From the NCBI GenBank assembly GCA_035280505.1, contig DATEFT010000570.1, positions 1-9,164 of the forward strand: a stretch of 9,164 nucleotides of DNA, in the 5' to 3' direction. The position numbers and the translations under genes were made by a program. Positions 1-5,452 of this stretch are shown here, piece by piece. A model generated the notes under the pieces. The model worked only from the letters and a program-made list of their open reading frames with translations, was not told where the DNA came from and searched no databases. Within the stretch, counting starts at the first letter, position 1, and each line of letters opens with the position of its first letter. The stretch is from JAKEHZ01 sp035280505 (GTDB lineage: Bacteria > Acidobacteriota > Blastocatellia > RBC074).

Positions 1-1206
1 CGCCGGGACCTCCACGAACTCCCGTCGATCGATGCTCGAATAGTTGTTGCCGATCAACTCCTGACCGACCGGGGCGATCAGGACCGTGCCGTTATTGCCG
101 CGCGCGAGCGCCGCCTGCGCGATGTTGGGGGCCAGGTTGAGAGCGCGGTTGAAGGCGCGCGACCAGCGGGACGAGAACATCCGGCGCTTCCCCTGCAGGC
201 CCAGCGCGCCGTCGCTGCCGAGCAGATCGCCGTTCACCTTGACGGTCCGATTGGTCCGGGGATCGATGAATCCCGTGATCCCGACGAAGGCCCGGTTCAA
301 GGCGCTGCCCTGGGTCTGGGCGACGAAGATCGTGCCCTTCTTGAGCGACCAGCCCTTACCCTGCATGTCGTGGGTCAACTCCAGCCGCGCGAAGGAGCCG
401 TTGCGGATCGTATGAACAGTGCCCAGCGTTCGGACATGCAGCAACGAGCCGAATTCAGGCACTCGCACGGGTTCCAGCAGAGTGGCCGCCGGCCTGACGA
501 TGCCTCCGACCGAGGAGCGCACGGGGATGGTGATCGGCACCCGCGCGGCGGGCGGAGGTGGTTCGACCACATAGACCGAAGCCTTGCTGTACTTTAACTG
601 TCCGCGGCCGCGGCCGGAGGTGGTACCGCCCGAGGATGAAGTGCGGGTTCCCCCCGACTGTCCGCCGGAACCGCCGGTGGTGGTGGGCCGATTCGGCGGC
701 TGTTGCACCGTGTACTCCGGAATGATCAACCGCGGAGAGGTGGGCGTGGTCGTGCCCCCGCTCTCGGGCACGGGGGCGGGCGGGGCCTGGTCGCCCGAAA
801 TCGGCTGTGAGGCCGGGACGACCGTCTCTCCGCCCGCTGGGGATCCGCCGACTTGAGCGCCGCCGGCCTGCGAACGCTCCTTCTTGGCTTGCGCGATGAC
901 CGCGTCGATCACGGGCTGCTGTTCCGTCACGGTCGGGTCCTTCGATTTCGATCTGCCGTTGACCTGTTGATTGACGGTCACCATATTCCCGAACTTCCAG
1001 TACAGTCCGCCGATCACGCCCAACACGATCACCAGGCTGACCAGAACGAAGATGATCCGTTTTTTGCGGCTGGCGGCGGCGCCGTCATCGTCATCGCCGT
1101 TCTTATCGTGGCCGGGCGAGGTCTCCGCCGACGGGGTCTCCTGGGCCACCTCCTCCTGTTTGCGCAGATTGAAATAGGGATTATTCTTCTCGGGTTCCTG
1201 GTTCAT
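1..1206 (-). CDS. virB10: VirB10/TrbI-like T4SS core protein (partial, C-terminus beyond the window)
   Basis: The frame stays open on the minus strand from ATG 1206-1204 to base 1, giving 402 residues with no stop, so the C-terminus is missing. VirB10 proteins span the envelope: a cytoplasmic tail, one inner-membrane helix, a flexible periplasmic linker and a C-terminal beta-barrel domain that forms the outer-membrane channel with VirB9. Visible here are a charged tail with four aspartates and RKKR (about 33-50), one membrane helix (about 51-70), a long linker that is Pro-rich and then Gly/Ser/Thr-rich (about 140-202), and a C-terminal domain from about 265. That domain has the family pattern of an alternating-hydrophobic strand, GTIFVAQTQG, then GDLLGSDGALGLQGKRR near 326-342. 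AGGAGG stands just ahead of the start. The ATG overlaps the TGA of the VirB9-like gene (ATGA), implying translational coupling. The assignment rests on domain layout and gene order; the low-complexity linker differs from classical VirB10. Confidence 0.85.
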   Translation of the reverse strand, partial: MNQEPEKNNPYFNLRKQEEVAQETPSAETSPGHDKNGDDDDGAAASRKKRIIFVLVSLVIVLGVIGGLYWKFGNMVTVNQQVNGRSKSKDPTVTEQQPVIDAVIAQAKKERSQAGGAQVGGSPAGGETVVPASQPISGDQAPPAPVPESGGTTTPTSPRLIIPEYTVQQPPNRPTTTGGSGGQSGGTRTSSSGGTTSGRGRGQLKYSKASVYVVEPPPPAARVPITIPVRSSVGGIVRPAATLLEPVRVPEFGSLLHVRTLGTVHTIRNGSFARLELTHDMQGKGWSLKKGTIFVAQTQGSALNRAFVGITGFIDPRTNRTVKVNGDLLGSDGALGLQGKRRMFSSRWSRAFNRALNLAPNIAQAALARGNNGTVLIAPVGQELIGNNYSSIDRREFVEVPA

Positions 1207-2426
1207 GCTTTCCTCCTGGCGCTGAGATCACTTACCGCAGGCGCGTCGGCGGCGTTCTTCTGCCCGACAGTTACGCGCAGAAACTGTTTGGTCGAGAGCA
1301 CGGGGGCGGTATAGGCGATGGCGTAATAGACGGTCCCGCGGGCTCCGATCACCTGATTCTTCGCGCTGGTCTCTTCGGCCAGCTTGTCGACCTGGGTCAA
1401 CTGCACCACCTTGTCCTTCTCGTTGCGCGTTTCAATCACCAGTTCGGGATGGCCCGGCATGAGCCGCAGCAGGCTGTCCTCCGTGTTCTTGACCGCGATC
1501 AACACGATCCGCGTGGTGTCGTTCAGGTCATAGGCGCGGGTGGAGACCGAAAGGCCGTTGGTCGCGGAACTCCATTTACGGAAGAGGCGGAGCTGCTTCA
1601 TGGCGCTGTTGAGGGCATTCTTGACGGCCGCGTTGAGGGCCGGATCCGGCCGGCGGACGGGGTCCGGCGCCGGCGGAGCGGCCTGGTCCTGACGGGCCGA
1701 GCCCGGCGAGGAGGCCGTCAGCGGGGCGGGCGCAGAGGCGGGGATGGCCCGCGGCAGCGATTCCAGGAATGCGGTGACCGACTTGGACTCCCCCGCCCCC
1801 GCGCCTTCGGTCTCTCGATCAAGATTGACGGCCAGCCCGGCCTGTTGGCGGGCCACGACGATATCGTTCCGGTTGTAGCGGAAGACACACCGGTGAGTCT
1901 GCTTCTCGATGGTCTTCGTCGGATAGATCCAGAGGACCGCCGTCAACCCGCTGGTCATCTGGATCGTCATCGAGGCGGCCGGCCCCGTCTCTTTGAACAG
2001 ATCCACTCCCGCCCTCAAGACCACGTGATGATCGCTCTTCATCGAAGGCGACTTCTCGATCCGGATGAAATCGCCGTTCTCGGGCGGATGCACCGCGAAG
2101 AATGAGTCTTCATGAGGAAACTCGATCACCGTCACCCCGGACAGCGCCATCCCGATTCCGACGACGGGATTGTCCTGCCCCTTGACCGTCACGTTGACCA
2201 TGCCCGGCAGATAGGGCTTGGCTTCGACGGTATGGGGCGGCATATTGACGGCCCCCGGAGACGTCGGAGTGGCGGCGGGTTTGGTGGCCGCCTTCTTCTT
2301 GCCCGTCCCCGCCTTCTTGACCGGTTTGGGTTTGGACGGCGGCTCCTGTTTCGCTTGTTGGGCAAAGACCACCAGGCTCAGCGCCAGGACCGCGAGACAG
2401 GTCTTCAAGGTGATGGATCGATACAT
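1203..2426 (-). CDS. virB9: VirB9-like T4SS outer-membrane core protein
   Basis: VirB9 proteins are exported and join VirB7 and VirB10 in the T4SS core complex. From the start chosen here the product is 407 residues, longer than the usual VirB9 of about 260-300. It has a signal peptide (hydrophobic core 10-21, likely cut after FA at 22), a Lys/Pro/Ala-rich stretch (30-60), a beta-rich N-terminal domain (about 75-205, with strands such as VVGIGMALSGVTVIEF), a Pro/Ala linker (about 222-265) and a second beta-rich domain (about 270-392, LSVSTRAYDLNDTTRIVLIAVKN). An ATG at 2441 overlaps the virB8 stop as ATGA but has no Shine-Dalgarno sequence. The ATG at 2426 follows AGGGGA by about 7 bases and begins directly with the signal peptide, so it is preferred. 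Sequence similarity to classical VirB9 is weak by eye. The call leans on position between virB8 and virB10 and on domain architecture. Confidence 0.68.
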   Translation of the reverse strand: MYRSITLKTCLAVLALSLVVFAQQAKQEPPSKPKPVKKAGTGKKKAATKPAATPTSPGAVNMPPHTVEAKPYLPGMVNVTVKGQDNPVVGIGMALSGVTVIEFPHEDSFFAVHPPENGDFIRIEKSPSMKSDHHVVLRAGVDLFKETGPAASMTIQMTSGLTAVLWIYPTKTIEKQTHRCVFRYNRNDIVVARQQAGLAVNLDRETEGAGAGESKSVTAFLESLPRAIPASAPAPLTASSPGSARQDQAAPPAPDPVRRPDPALNAAVKNALNSAMKQLRLFRKWSSATNGLSVSTRAYDLNDTTRIVLIAVKNTEDSLLRLMPGHPELVIETRNEKDKVVQLTQVDKLAEETSAKNQVIGARGTVYYAIAYTAPVLSTKQFLRVTVGQKNAADAPAVSDLSARRKA

Positions 2427-2441
2427 TGATTTTCCCCTCAT
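2427..2441 (-). promoter_or_regulatory. Ribosome binding site deciding the VirB9-like start
   Basis: On the minus strand the bases read ATGAGGGGAAAATCA and are followed by ATG at 2426. The purine-rich GAGGGGA (2439-2433) sits about 7 bases ahead of ATG 2426. The first ATG, at 2441, has only CAACGCC-type sequence upstream. The second ATG is therefore the likelier start, and the AGGGG lies within the last bases of the virB8 stop region, consistent with coupled re-initiation. Confidence 0.55.
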
Positions 2442-3205
2442 GGCGTTGGTTTCAAAGCTGACGGCGCGGCGGCGTTGACGGGCAGTTCCCGATAATCCCT
2501 GATATCCGCGATCAGAAAGCCGGTTTGCAGATTACGCGGGGCTCGTCCCTGATCATCCACCCGTAAACGAAGCTTGAAGACCAACTGCTTTGATTCGGGC
2601 TCCGCGCCTTTCGCGCCGGCCTTGGTGACCTCCCAGAGCCCGATGATGTTGATGAGATAAGGGTCGTTTTTATCCACTTCGATCAACTGCGGCGTCCAGG
2701 TCGCGCTCCACTTCTCCGCGACCTCCCGCTTCAAAACTCCTTCCTGTAACATCAGCTCGTTGTACCGGCTGGCGGCGTTGGGCTCCATCGCCCGGAACAT
2801 CTTCTCCAGATCTTTCTCGCGGGTCAGCGGGTCGATCGCGTATCGCGCCGTCGACCACTCCAGCGCCAGGGTCTTCTTGTCGCCGGAACCCGGCCGGTCG
2901 TCGCCGACCGCGATCCCGCCTTTGACGCTCTGTCCATTGACGGCGACCACCCGGTCGCCTTCGCTCGACCTTTCGATGATGACCTGTTTCGGAGGCCTCC
3001 AGAGCGCCGCCACCAGCGCCACGAAGCTCACGATCAACAGGGCCGATTGAATCAAGAGCGCGATCGACAGGCTCCGCAGCATCCGCACGTCGCTGACGCT
3101 GCGATAGACGTGTCCGGGGGCGCCTTCGACCACCTCCACCTTCCGTTCCTCGGCTACCACGGTTGCGTTATCAGGCCTGACCAGATCGGCACTAATGGCG
3201 CTCAT
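2438..3205 (-). CDS. virB8: VirB8/TraE-like T4SS inner-membrane protein
   Basis: VirB8 is a bitopic inner-membrane assembly factor whose periplasmic NTF2-like domain contacts VirB9, VirB10 and other parts. The 255-residue product has a cytoplasmic N-terminus of about 44 residues, one membrane helix (about 45-69, SLSIALLIQSALLIVSFVALVAAL, split by polar S/Q), and a periplasmic domain of about 185 residues. That domain opens with VIIERSSEGDRVVAVNG, like the VirB8/TraE segment just after the membrane, and continues with the helix KDLEKMFRAMEPNAASRYNE and strands near 165-235. Size and topology match the family. GAGGAG lies about 7 bases ahead of ATG 3205, and that ATG overlaps the TGA of the preceding small gene (ATGA). 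Its product acts with the VirB9- and VirB10-like proteins encoded directly downstream. The C-terminal tail is short and Pro/Ala-rich. A TraE-type member is equally possible. Confidence 0.8.
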   Translation of the reverse strand: MSAISADLVRPDNATVVAEERKVEVVEGAPGHVYRSVSDVRMLRSLSIALLIQSALLIVSFVALVAALWRPPKQVIIERSSEGDRVVAVNGQSVKGGIAVGDDRPGSGDKKTLALEWSTARYAIDPLTREKDLEKMFRAMEPNAASRYNELMLQEGVLKREVAEKWSATWTPQLIEVDKNDPYLINIIGLWEVTKAGAKGAEPESKQLVFKLRLRVDDQGRAPRNLQTGFLIADIRDYRELPVNAAAPSALKPTP

Positions 3206-3633
3206 CCTTGATCTCCTCTATGTTCATCCATGTTTACCACCTTCAAGTGCGGCGGTACTTTCGTGCTATCAATTGCCATGCCAGCGCCCATGCGCTTCTG
3301 CCTGGAGACTGTCACCCCGGCCGCCCATCCCACCATGATTTGAATAAAGTCCCGTCCCAACTCTTCACACTCCTCTGCGCTGATCGCTACATTCACCTCC
3401 CCGTCACCGGCGCTGATGACGCCCTTCGTCAGAAACTTGATCAGGGTGACGACCTTCACCCCGCCGATCCACTGGCTCAGAATCTGAACGAAGCTGCGGC
3501 CCAGCATCTCGCACTCTTCCGGCGTGATATCGAGTTCGACCTCACCTCCGCCGGTGCCCACCACGGCATGCTTTCTGATGAACTCTTGAAAAAAGTCGCT
3601 CAACGTCGCGTCTGCGTGATTGTCGTTGTGCAT
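3202..3633 (-). CDS. Small unrecognised protein made of two copies of a 34-residue module
   Basis: I do not recognise this 143-residue protein. It is probably cytoplasmic: there is no signal peptide and no convincing membrane helix. Residues 28-61 and 76-109 are two copies of one module with 19 of 34 identical positions. The pattern is G-x-G-E-V-x-x-x-I-x-x-E-E-C-E-x-L-G-R-x-F-x-Q-I-x-x-x-W-x-x-G-V-x-V, likely a short strand followed by a helix. Each copy is preceded by a similar helix (FIRKHAVVG / FLTKGVISA), so the repeat unit is about 48 residues. The basic tail (RQKR, 111-114) and last 30 residues are unique. The frame is open to ATG 3756, but AAAGGA lies 7 bases ahead of ATG 3633 and the residues upstream look non-coding, so 3633 is chosen; ATG 3660 is a weaker alternative. 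The stop overlaps the virB8 start (ATGA), making it the first gene of the core-complex operon. It may be a structural or regulatory partner of this secretion system; function is unknown. Confidence 0.75.
   Translation of the reverse strand: MHNDNHADATLSDFFQEFIRKHAVVGTGGGEVELDITPEECEMLGRSFVQILSQWIGGVKVVTLIKFLTKGVISAGDGEVNVAISAEECEELGRDFIQIMVGWAAGVTVSRQKRMGAGMAIDSTKVPPHLKVVNMDEHRGDQG
3307..3408 (-). repeat. Second copy of the internal module in the small protein
   Basis: Codes for residues 76-109 of the small protein, with EECEELGRDFIQI aligning to EECEMLGRSFVQI in the first copy. The invariant residues include the E-E-C-E block, L-G-R, Q-I, W and the closing G-V. Divergence at other positions shows the duplication is old rather than a recent DNA repeat. 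Confidence 0.8.
3451..3552 (-). repeat. First copy of the internal module in the small protein
   Basis: Codes for residues 28-61 of the small protein. It begins with GGGEVELDI and continues through EECEMLGRSFVQI to WIGGVKV. It lies 48 residues ahead of the second copy and shares 19 of 34 positions with it. Confidence 0.8.
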
Positions 3634-3646
3634 CGTGCCGTCCTTT
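3634..3646 (-). promoter_or_regulatory. Ribosome binding site deciding the start of the small protein
   Basis: The minus strand reads AAAGGACGGCACG directly before ATG 3633. AAAGGA (3646-3641) is 7 bases from the start. The upstream in-frame ATGs at 3660 and 3756 lack a comparably placed Shine-Dalgarno sequence, so this site supports the 143-residue form. Confidence 0.55.
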
Positions 3647-3779
3647 AAGATGGTATTCATTCGCGTAAGACGGTGCCCCTGCGCGATTCCCGTTTCAACT
3701 CCCGTGCCAGGCCGATCCCCGGATTCTCCCCGGCCCGGAGCCGCTTTGGCCCCCATAATCGGGGGTTCGGCGAGCGCTC

Positions 3780-3800
3780 CGCTGAACAGTCTGTTCAGCG
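3780..3800. promoter_or_regulatory. Perfect 21-base palindrome, candidate operator
   Basis: The left arm CGCTGAACAG (3780-3789) and right arm CTGTTCAGCG (3791-3800) are exact reverse complements around a central T at 3790. No T-run follows on either strand, so it does not look like an intrinsic terminator. It lies about 147 bases ahead of the small gene's start. A dimeric regulator controlling the core-complex operon is a reasonable reading. A related but imperfect site, TGAAC-N5-GTTAA, lies at 3899-3913. Confidence 0.45.
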
Positions 3801-3852
3801 TAAATCGATCTTCCCGTTGGACAACAAGTTATCCCGCAGGTTTGCCGACACA

Positions 3853-3879
3853 CGGTTCAAGAACCGGCCCTTTTGGCCG
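3853..3879. repeat. Two abutting inverted repeats after the transglycosylase gene
   Basis: CGGTTC (3853-3858) pairs with GAACCG (3861-3866) across a 2-base centre. CGGCC (3865-3869) pairs with GGCCG (3875-3879) across CTTTT, sharing the CG at 3865-3866 with the first repeat. Five A residues follow on the plus strand, so on the minus strand the T-run precedes rather than follows the stem. That is the wrong order for a terminator of the transglycosylase transcript. The role is unknown; it could be a protein site, a processing hairpin or a stabilising 3' structure. Confidence 0.4.
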
Positions 3880-3921
3880 AAAAATGCCGCTCGCCCGATG
3901 AACACGAGGTTAACCATGACC

Positions 3922-4617
3922 TTAACGCGGATAGATGGAAGTGGAGTTGGAAGCCGGCTTGGTCTCCTGCACGACATAGACGCTCCCGGCCTTTAATTGA
4001 AATAGTTCATCCGGAGTCTCGTCCAGTTCGACGCTGATCACGGGCGCGTCCAACTCCAGTTCGGGCAGCTCCAATTCCTGGAAGTACCCGGCGCTCTTCA
4101 ATTGCTTGTATAACTGAATGCCGTTGCGGACATAGGCGACGGTCTCCCGATAGGGCGGAATCGGCGATTTGATCCCTCTCGAATTGATCACTTTCCCGTT
4201 CGAGAGGATCAAGCGCCGACCCGATCGAAAGGCCTCCACGGCGCCCTCGCCGCTGTTGTAGGCCGCCAGGATCAGGTCCAGGCGGGAGCCGAAAAGTTGT
4301 TGTAGATCGCTGAGATAACGGGCCGCGGTTTGAATCGAGGCGATCGGATCGAACGGATCGCGCAGGCCGTAACGGGCCCCGGTCCCGGGCATGATCTGCA
4401 TTAATCCCCGGGCGCCGGCCCGCGAGACCAGGTTCGACTGAAAACCGCTCTCCAGATAACCGATGATCCATAAGAGCCGTGGATCCACCTGATGCTTCGC
4501 GGCGGCTTCAACGATATACGGCTCGTAGAATTTAGCGCGATCCGCGAGGGTGTCCGGCGACGCCCGGCCCGGCTGGACGCCGCCCAGCAAACAGATTGTC
4601 AAAAACAGTTTGTTCAT
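3922..4617 (-). CDS. virB1: VirB1-like lytic transglycosylase (SLT family)
   Basis: This exported enzyme cleaves peptidoglycan glycan strands, opening the wall for the secretion apparatus. From ATG 4617 it has 231 residues: a signal peptide (KLFLTICLLGGVQPGRAS, cut near residue 20) and a family 1 (Slt70-type) transglycosylase domain at about 30-180. The motifs are complete: YLESGF with the catalytic Glu at 56, GLMQIMP at 71-77, and AYNSG at 119-123, followed by the PPYRETVAYV segment near 155-165. About 17 extra residues lie between AYNSGEGAV and PPYRET. A C-terminal tail of about 55 residues, rich in Glu/Leu/Asp (LELPELELD), falls outside the catalytic domain. The frame is open to ATG 4653, but AGGA lies 9 bases ahead of 4617 and the signal peptide begins there. 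It is divergent from virB2 and on the same strand as the core operon, which supports a secretion role rather than general wall turnover. Confidence 0.88.
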   Translation of the reverse strand: MNKLFLTICLLGGVQPGRASPDTLADRAKFYEPYIVEAAAKHQVDPRLLWIIGYLESGFQSNLVSRAGARGLMQIMPGTGARYGLRDPFDPIASIQTAARYLSDLQQLFGSRLDLILAAYNSGEGAVEAFRSGRRLILSNGKVINSRGIKSPIPPYRETVAYVRNGIQLYKQLKSAGYFQELELPELELDAPVISVELDETPDELFQLKAGSVYVVQETKPASNSTSIYPR

Positions 4618-4661
4618 GATCCGAGTCCTGTGAACCTGTCTTGCATATTGCATTCCGCGTT

Positions 4662-4677
4662 TGGCACAAAACTTGTT
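4662..4677 (+). promoter_or_regulatory. Candidate sigma-54 (-24/-12) promoter for the virB2 arm
   Basis: The bases read TGGCAC, five bases (AAAAC), then TTGTT. The sigma-54 consensus is TGGCACG-N4-TTGC(A/T). The GG of the -24 element and the G of the -12 element have the correct 12-base offset. The mismatches are G to A after TGGCAC, and C to T in the -12 GC pair, which is normally strongly conserved. It would place the start of transcription near 4688, about 73 bases ahead of virB2, with the tandem repeats inside the leader. It may be a chance match. Confidence 0.3.
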
Positions 4678-4680
4678 AGG

Positions 4681-4725
4681 TCAAGGGCGAGGTAACTGAG
4701 GGTGAGATAGCTGAGGGTGAGATAG
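4681..4725. repeat. Tandem 15-base repeats in the divergent control region
   Basis: Two exact head-to-tail copies of CTGAGGGTGAGATAG lie at 4696-4710 and 4711-4725. A third, degraded unit TCAAGGGCGAGGTAA lies at 4681-4695. It matches 9 of 15 positions and all its differences are transitions. The period is about one and a half helical turns. The placement between two divergent operons suggests binding sites (iterons) for a regulator of both arms. No function can be proven from sequence alone. Confidence 0.6.
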
Positions 4726-4760
4726 TCAAGACCAAGCCTTTTACGAAGTGGGGGAAGATC

Positions 4761-5090
4761 ATGGATAACAGTAATCATTGGTTTAGGCGCCTGGCGCCGA
4801 CATTGATCATGCTTGCGATCTTCACGTTGCAAGTGTCTGCACAAAGTGTCATCGGCAACGATGCGACCCGGGCCGTCAATCTGATCAAGCGCATCGTCGA
4901 CGTCTTCGCCTGGGGCATGCTGATCGGCGGCGTCTTCGCCGTCGGACGCGGAGTCTTCCTGGGCTGGCGCGGCGGATCGGGTGCCATCACGTCCATCGCC
5001 TGGGGCATGGGCGGCATCGGTTTCGGCTTCCTCGTGAGCTGGATCAATGCTGAAGTGGGCGGCAACCAGATCGCCCTCCCGGAGCCCTAA
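4761..5090 (+). CDS. virB2: VirB2/TrbC-like major pilin
   Basis: VirB2 is the subunit of the conjugative or T4SS pilus. The precursor is inserted in the inner membrane and extracted into the fibre. The 109-residue product has the typical size and layout: a Sec signal peptide with hydrophobic core 11-24, probable cleavage after VSA at residue 27, then a short region and two membrane helices (about 45-68, VDVFAWGMLIGGVFAVGRGVFLG, and about 75-96, AITSIAWGMGGIGFGFLVSWI). They are joined by the short charged/Gly loop WRGGSG. Gly-rich helices are usual for this pilin. A GGGGGAAG Shine-Dalgarno sequence precedes ATG 4761. The stop overlaps the virB3 start by one base (TAATG). It is the first gene of the plus-strand arm, downstream of the candidate control elements. 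The assignment rests on topology and order, since pilin sequences diverge fast. Confidence 0.8.
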   Translation: MDNSNHWFRRLAPTLIMLAIFTLQVSAQSVIGNDATRAVNLIKRIVDVFAWGMLIGGVFAVGRGVFLGWRGGSGAITSIAWGMGGIGFGFLVSWINAEVGGNQIALPEP

Positions 5091-5452
5091 TGCAACCGCG
5101 TCCTATTCGATCGCGTCTGTTCTTGCCGGTCATCAGGCTGGGACTCGTCAGCGATGACTGGAAATGGGTGGCCGTGACAGCGTTCGTGGGATTCTTCGGA
5201 CCGTACATCTTCTGGAAATTGATCTCGCCGGTCAATTGGCTGCGCGTCCCGATCTTTCTCTGGATCGGGGTGCTCTCATCGGCCGGCAGCTACGGATTCT
5301 TTTTCTGGATTCGGATCGGGAAGAGACCGCGCTGGTTTCAACATACCCTGACCGCACTGGTTGAAGCCTCCAAACGCCGTCGCGCGCTTCCGGCGGATAC
5401 TATCCATCGACCATACTGGCTCAAGGATCACAATGGATCTGATTCTACTTAG
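5090..5452 (+). CDS. virB3: VirB3/TrbD-like inner-membrane protein
   Basis: VirB3 is a small inner-membrane protein that works with the VirB4 ATPase, and in some systems is fused to it. The 120-residue product has a basic N-terminus, two membrane helices (about 26-46, WVAVTAFVGFFGPYIFWKLI, and about 53-74, VPIFLWIGVLSSAGSYGFFFWI) and a basic cytoplasmic tail ending in HNGSDST. Size and two-helix topology fit VirB3/TrbD. The start codon shares an A with the virB2 stop, and GGAG lies just upstream. The 3' end overlaps virB4 by 20 bases in another reading frame. The order virB2-virB3-virB4 is the classical one and is the strongest support, because VirB3 has few conserved residues. Confidence 0.77.
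   Translation: MQPRPIRSRLFLPVIRLGLVSDDWKWVAVTAFVGFFGPYIFWKLISPVNWLRVPIFLWIGVLSSAGSYGFFFWIRIGKRPRWFQHTLTALVEASKRRRALPADTIHRPYWLKDHNGSDST
5423..5432 (+). promoter_or_regulatory. Ribosome binding site deciding the VirB4 start
   Basis: AAGGA at 5423-5427 stands 5 bases ahead of ATG 5433. The frame is open further upstream to an ATG at 5361, but that would overlap virB3 by 92 bases and add 24 residues with no visible function. ATG 5433 gives an N-terminus that begins with the hydrophobic segment. Confidence 0.6.

Larger units (their letters stand above)
3634..3921. other. 288-base intergenic region between the transglycosylase and the core operon
   Basis: No gene is supported here. The open frame that continues upstream of 3633 has no coding character. 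The region holds several inverted repeats: a perfect palindrome at 3780-3800, CGGTTC/GAACCG arms at 3853-3866, CGGCC/GGCCG arms at 3865-3879, and CCCCC/GGGGG arms at 3750-3765. It is the natural place for the promoter of the minus-strand small gene-virB8-virB9-virB10 operon. I could not find a convincing -35/-10 pair; TTGTTG (about 3830-3825) with TTTACG 17 bases downstream is the best candidate, but the -10 is poor. Confidence 0.5.
4618..4760. other. Divergent intergenic control region (virB1 / virB2)
   Basis: These 143 bases separate the two divergent arms of the locus and must hold a promoter for each, unless the minus arm starts further away. They contain a near-consensus sigma-54-type element facing virB2 and a block of 15-base tandem repeats. 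No sigma-70 promoter with good hexamers and spacing is evident for the transglycosylase direction; TTGTGC and TATGCA spaced 16 bases apart on the minus strand is a weak candidate. Confidence 0.55.

Noticed and set aside
1449..2105. Plus-strand open frame of 218 codons across the VirB9-like gene
   Set aside because: It is antisense to a gene with signal peptide, ribosome binding site and operon context; its product is Arg/Gly/His-rich with no motif. Plus-strand frames at 584-1314 over virB10 are rejected for the same reason.
3634..3756. N-terminal extension of the small protein to ATG 3756 (184 residues)
   Set aside because: The added 41 residues look like translated intergenic sequence, and only ATG 3633 has a well-placed AAAGGA.
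3750..3765. CCCCC/GGGGG hairpin as a terminator
   Set aside because: The stem is only five pairs and no T-run follows on either strand.
3784..3797. LexA (SOS) box in the palindrome
   Set aside because: The Gram-positive-type box needs GAAC-N4-GTTC; here the spacer is five bases, and the CTGT-N8-ACAG type is not present.
3865..3884. CGGCC/GGCCG stem next to five A residues as an intrinsic terminator of the transglycosylase gene
   Set aside because: On the minus strand the T-run comes before the stem, not after it; on the plus strand an A-run follows and no gene ends there.
4614..4844. Minus-strand small frame with a repeated SYLTL pattern
   Set aside because: The pattern is the translation of the 15-base DNA repeats in the control region; the frame overlaps the starts of both divergent genes and has no ribosome binding site.
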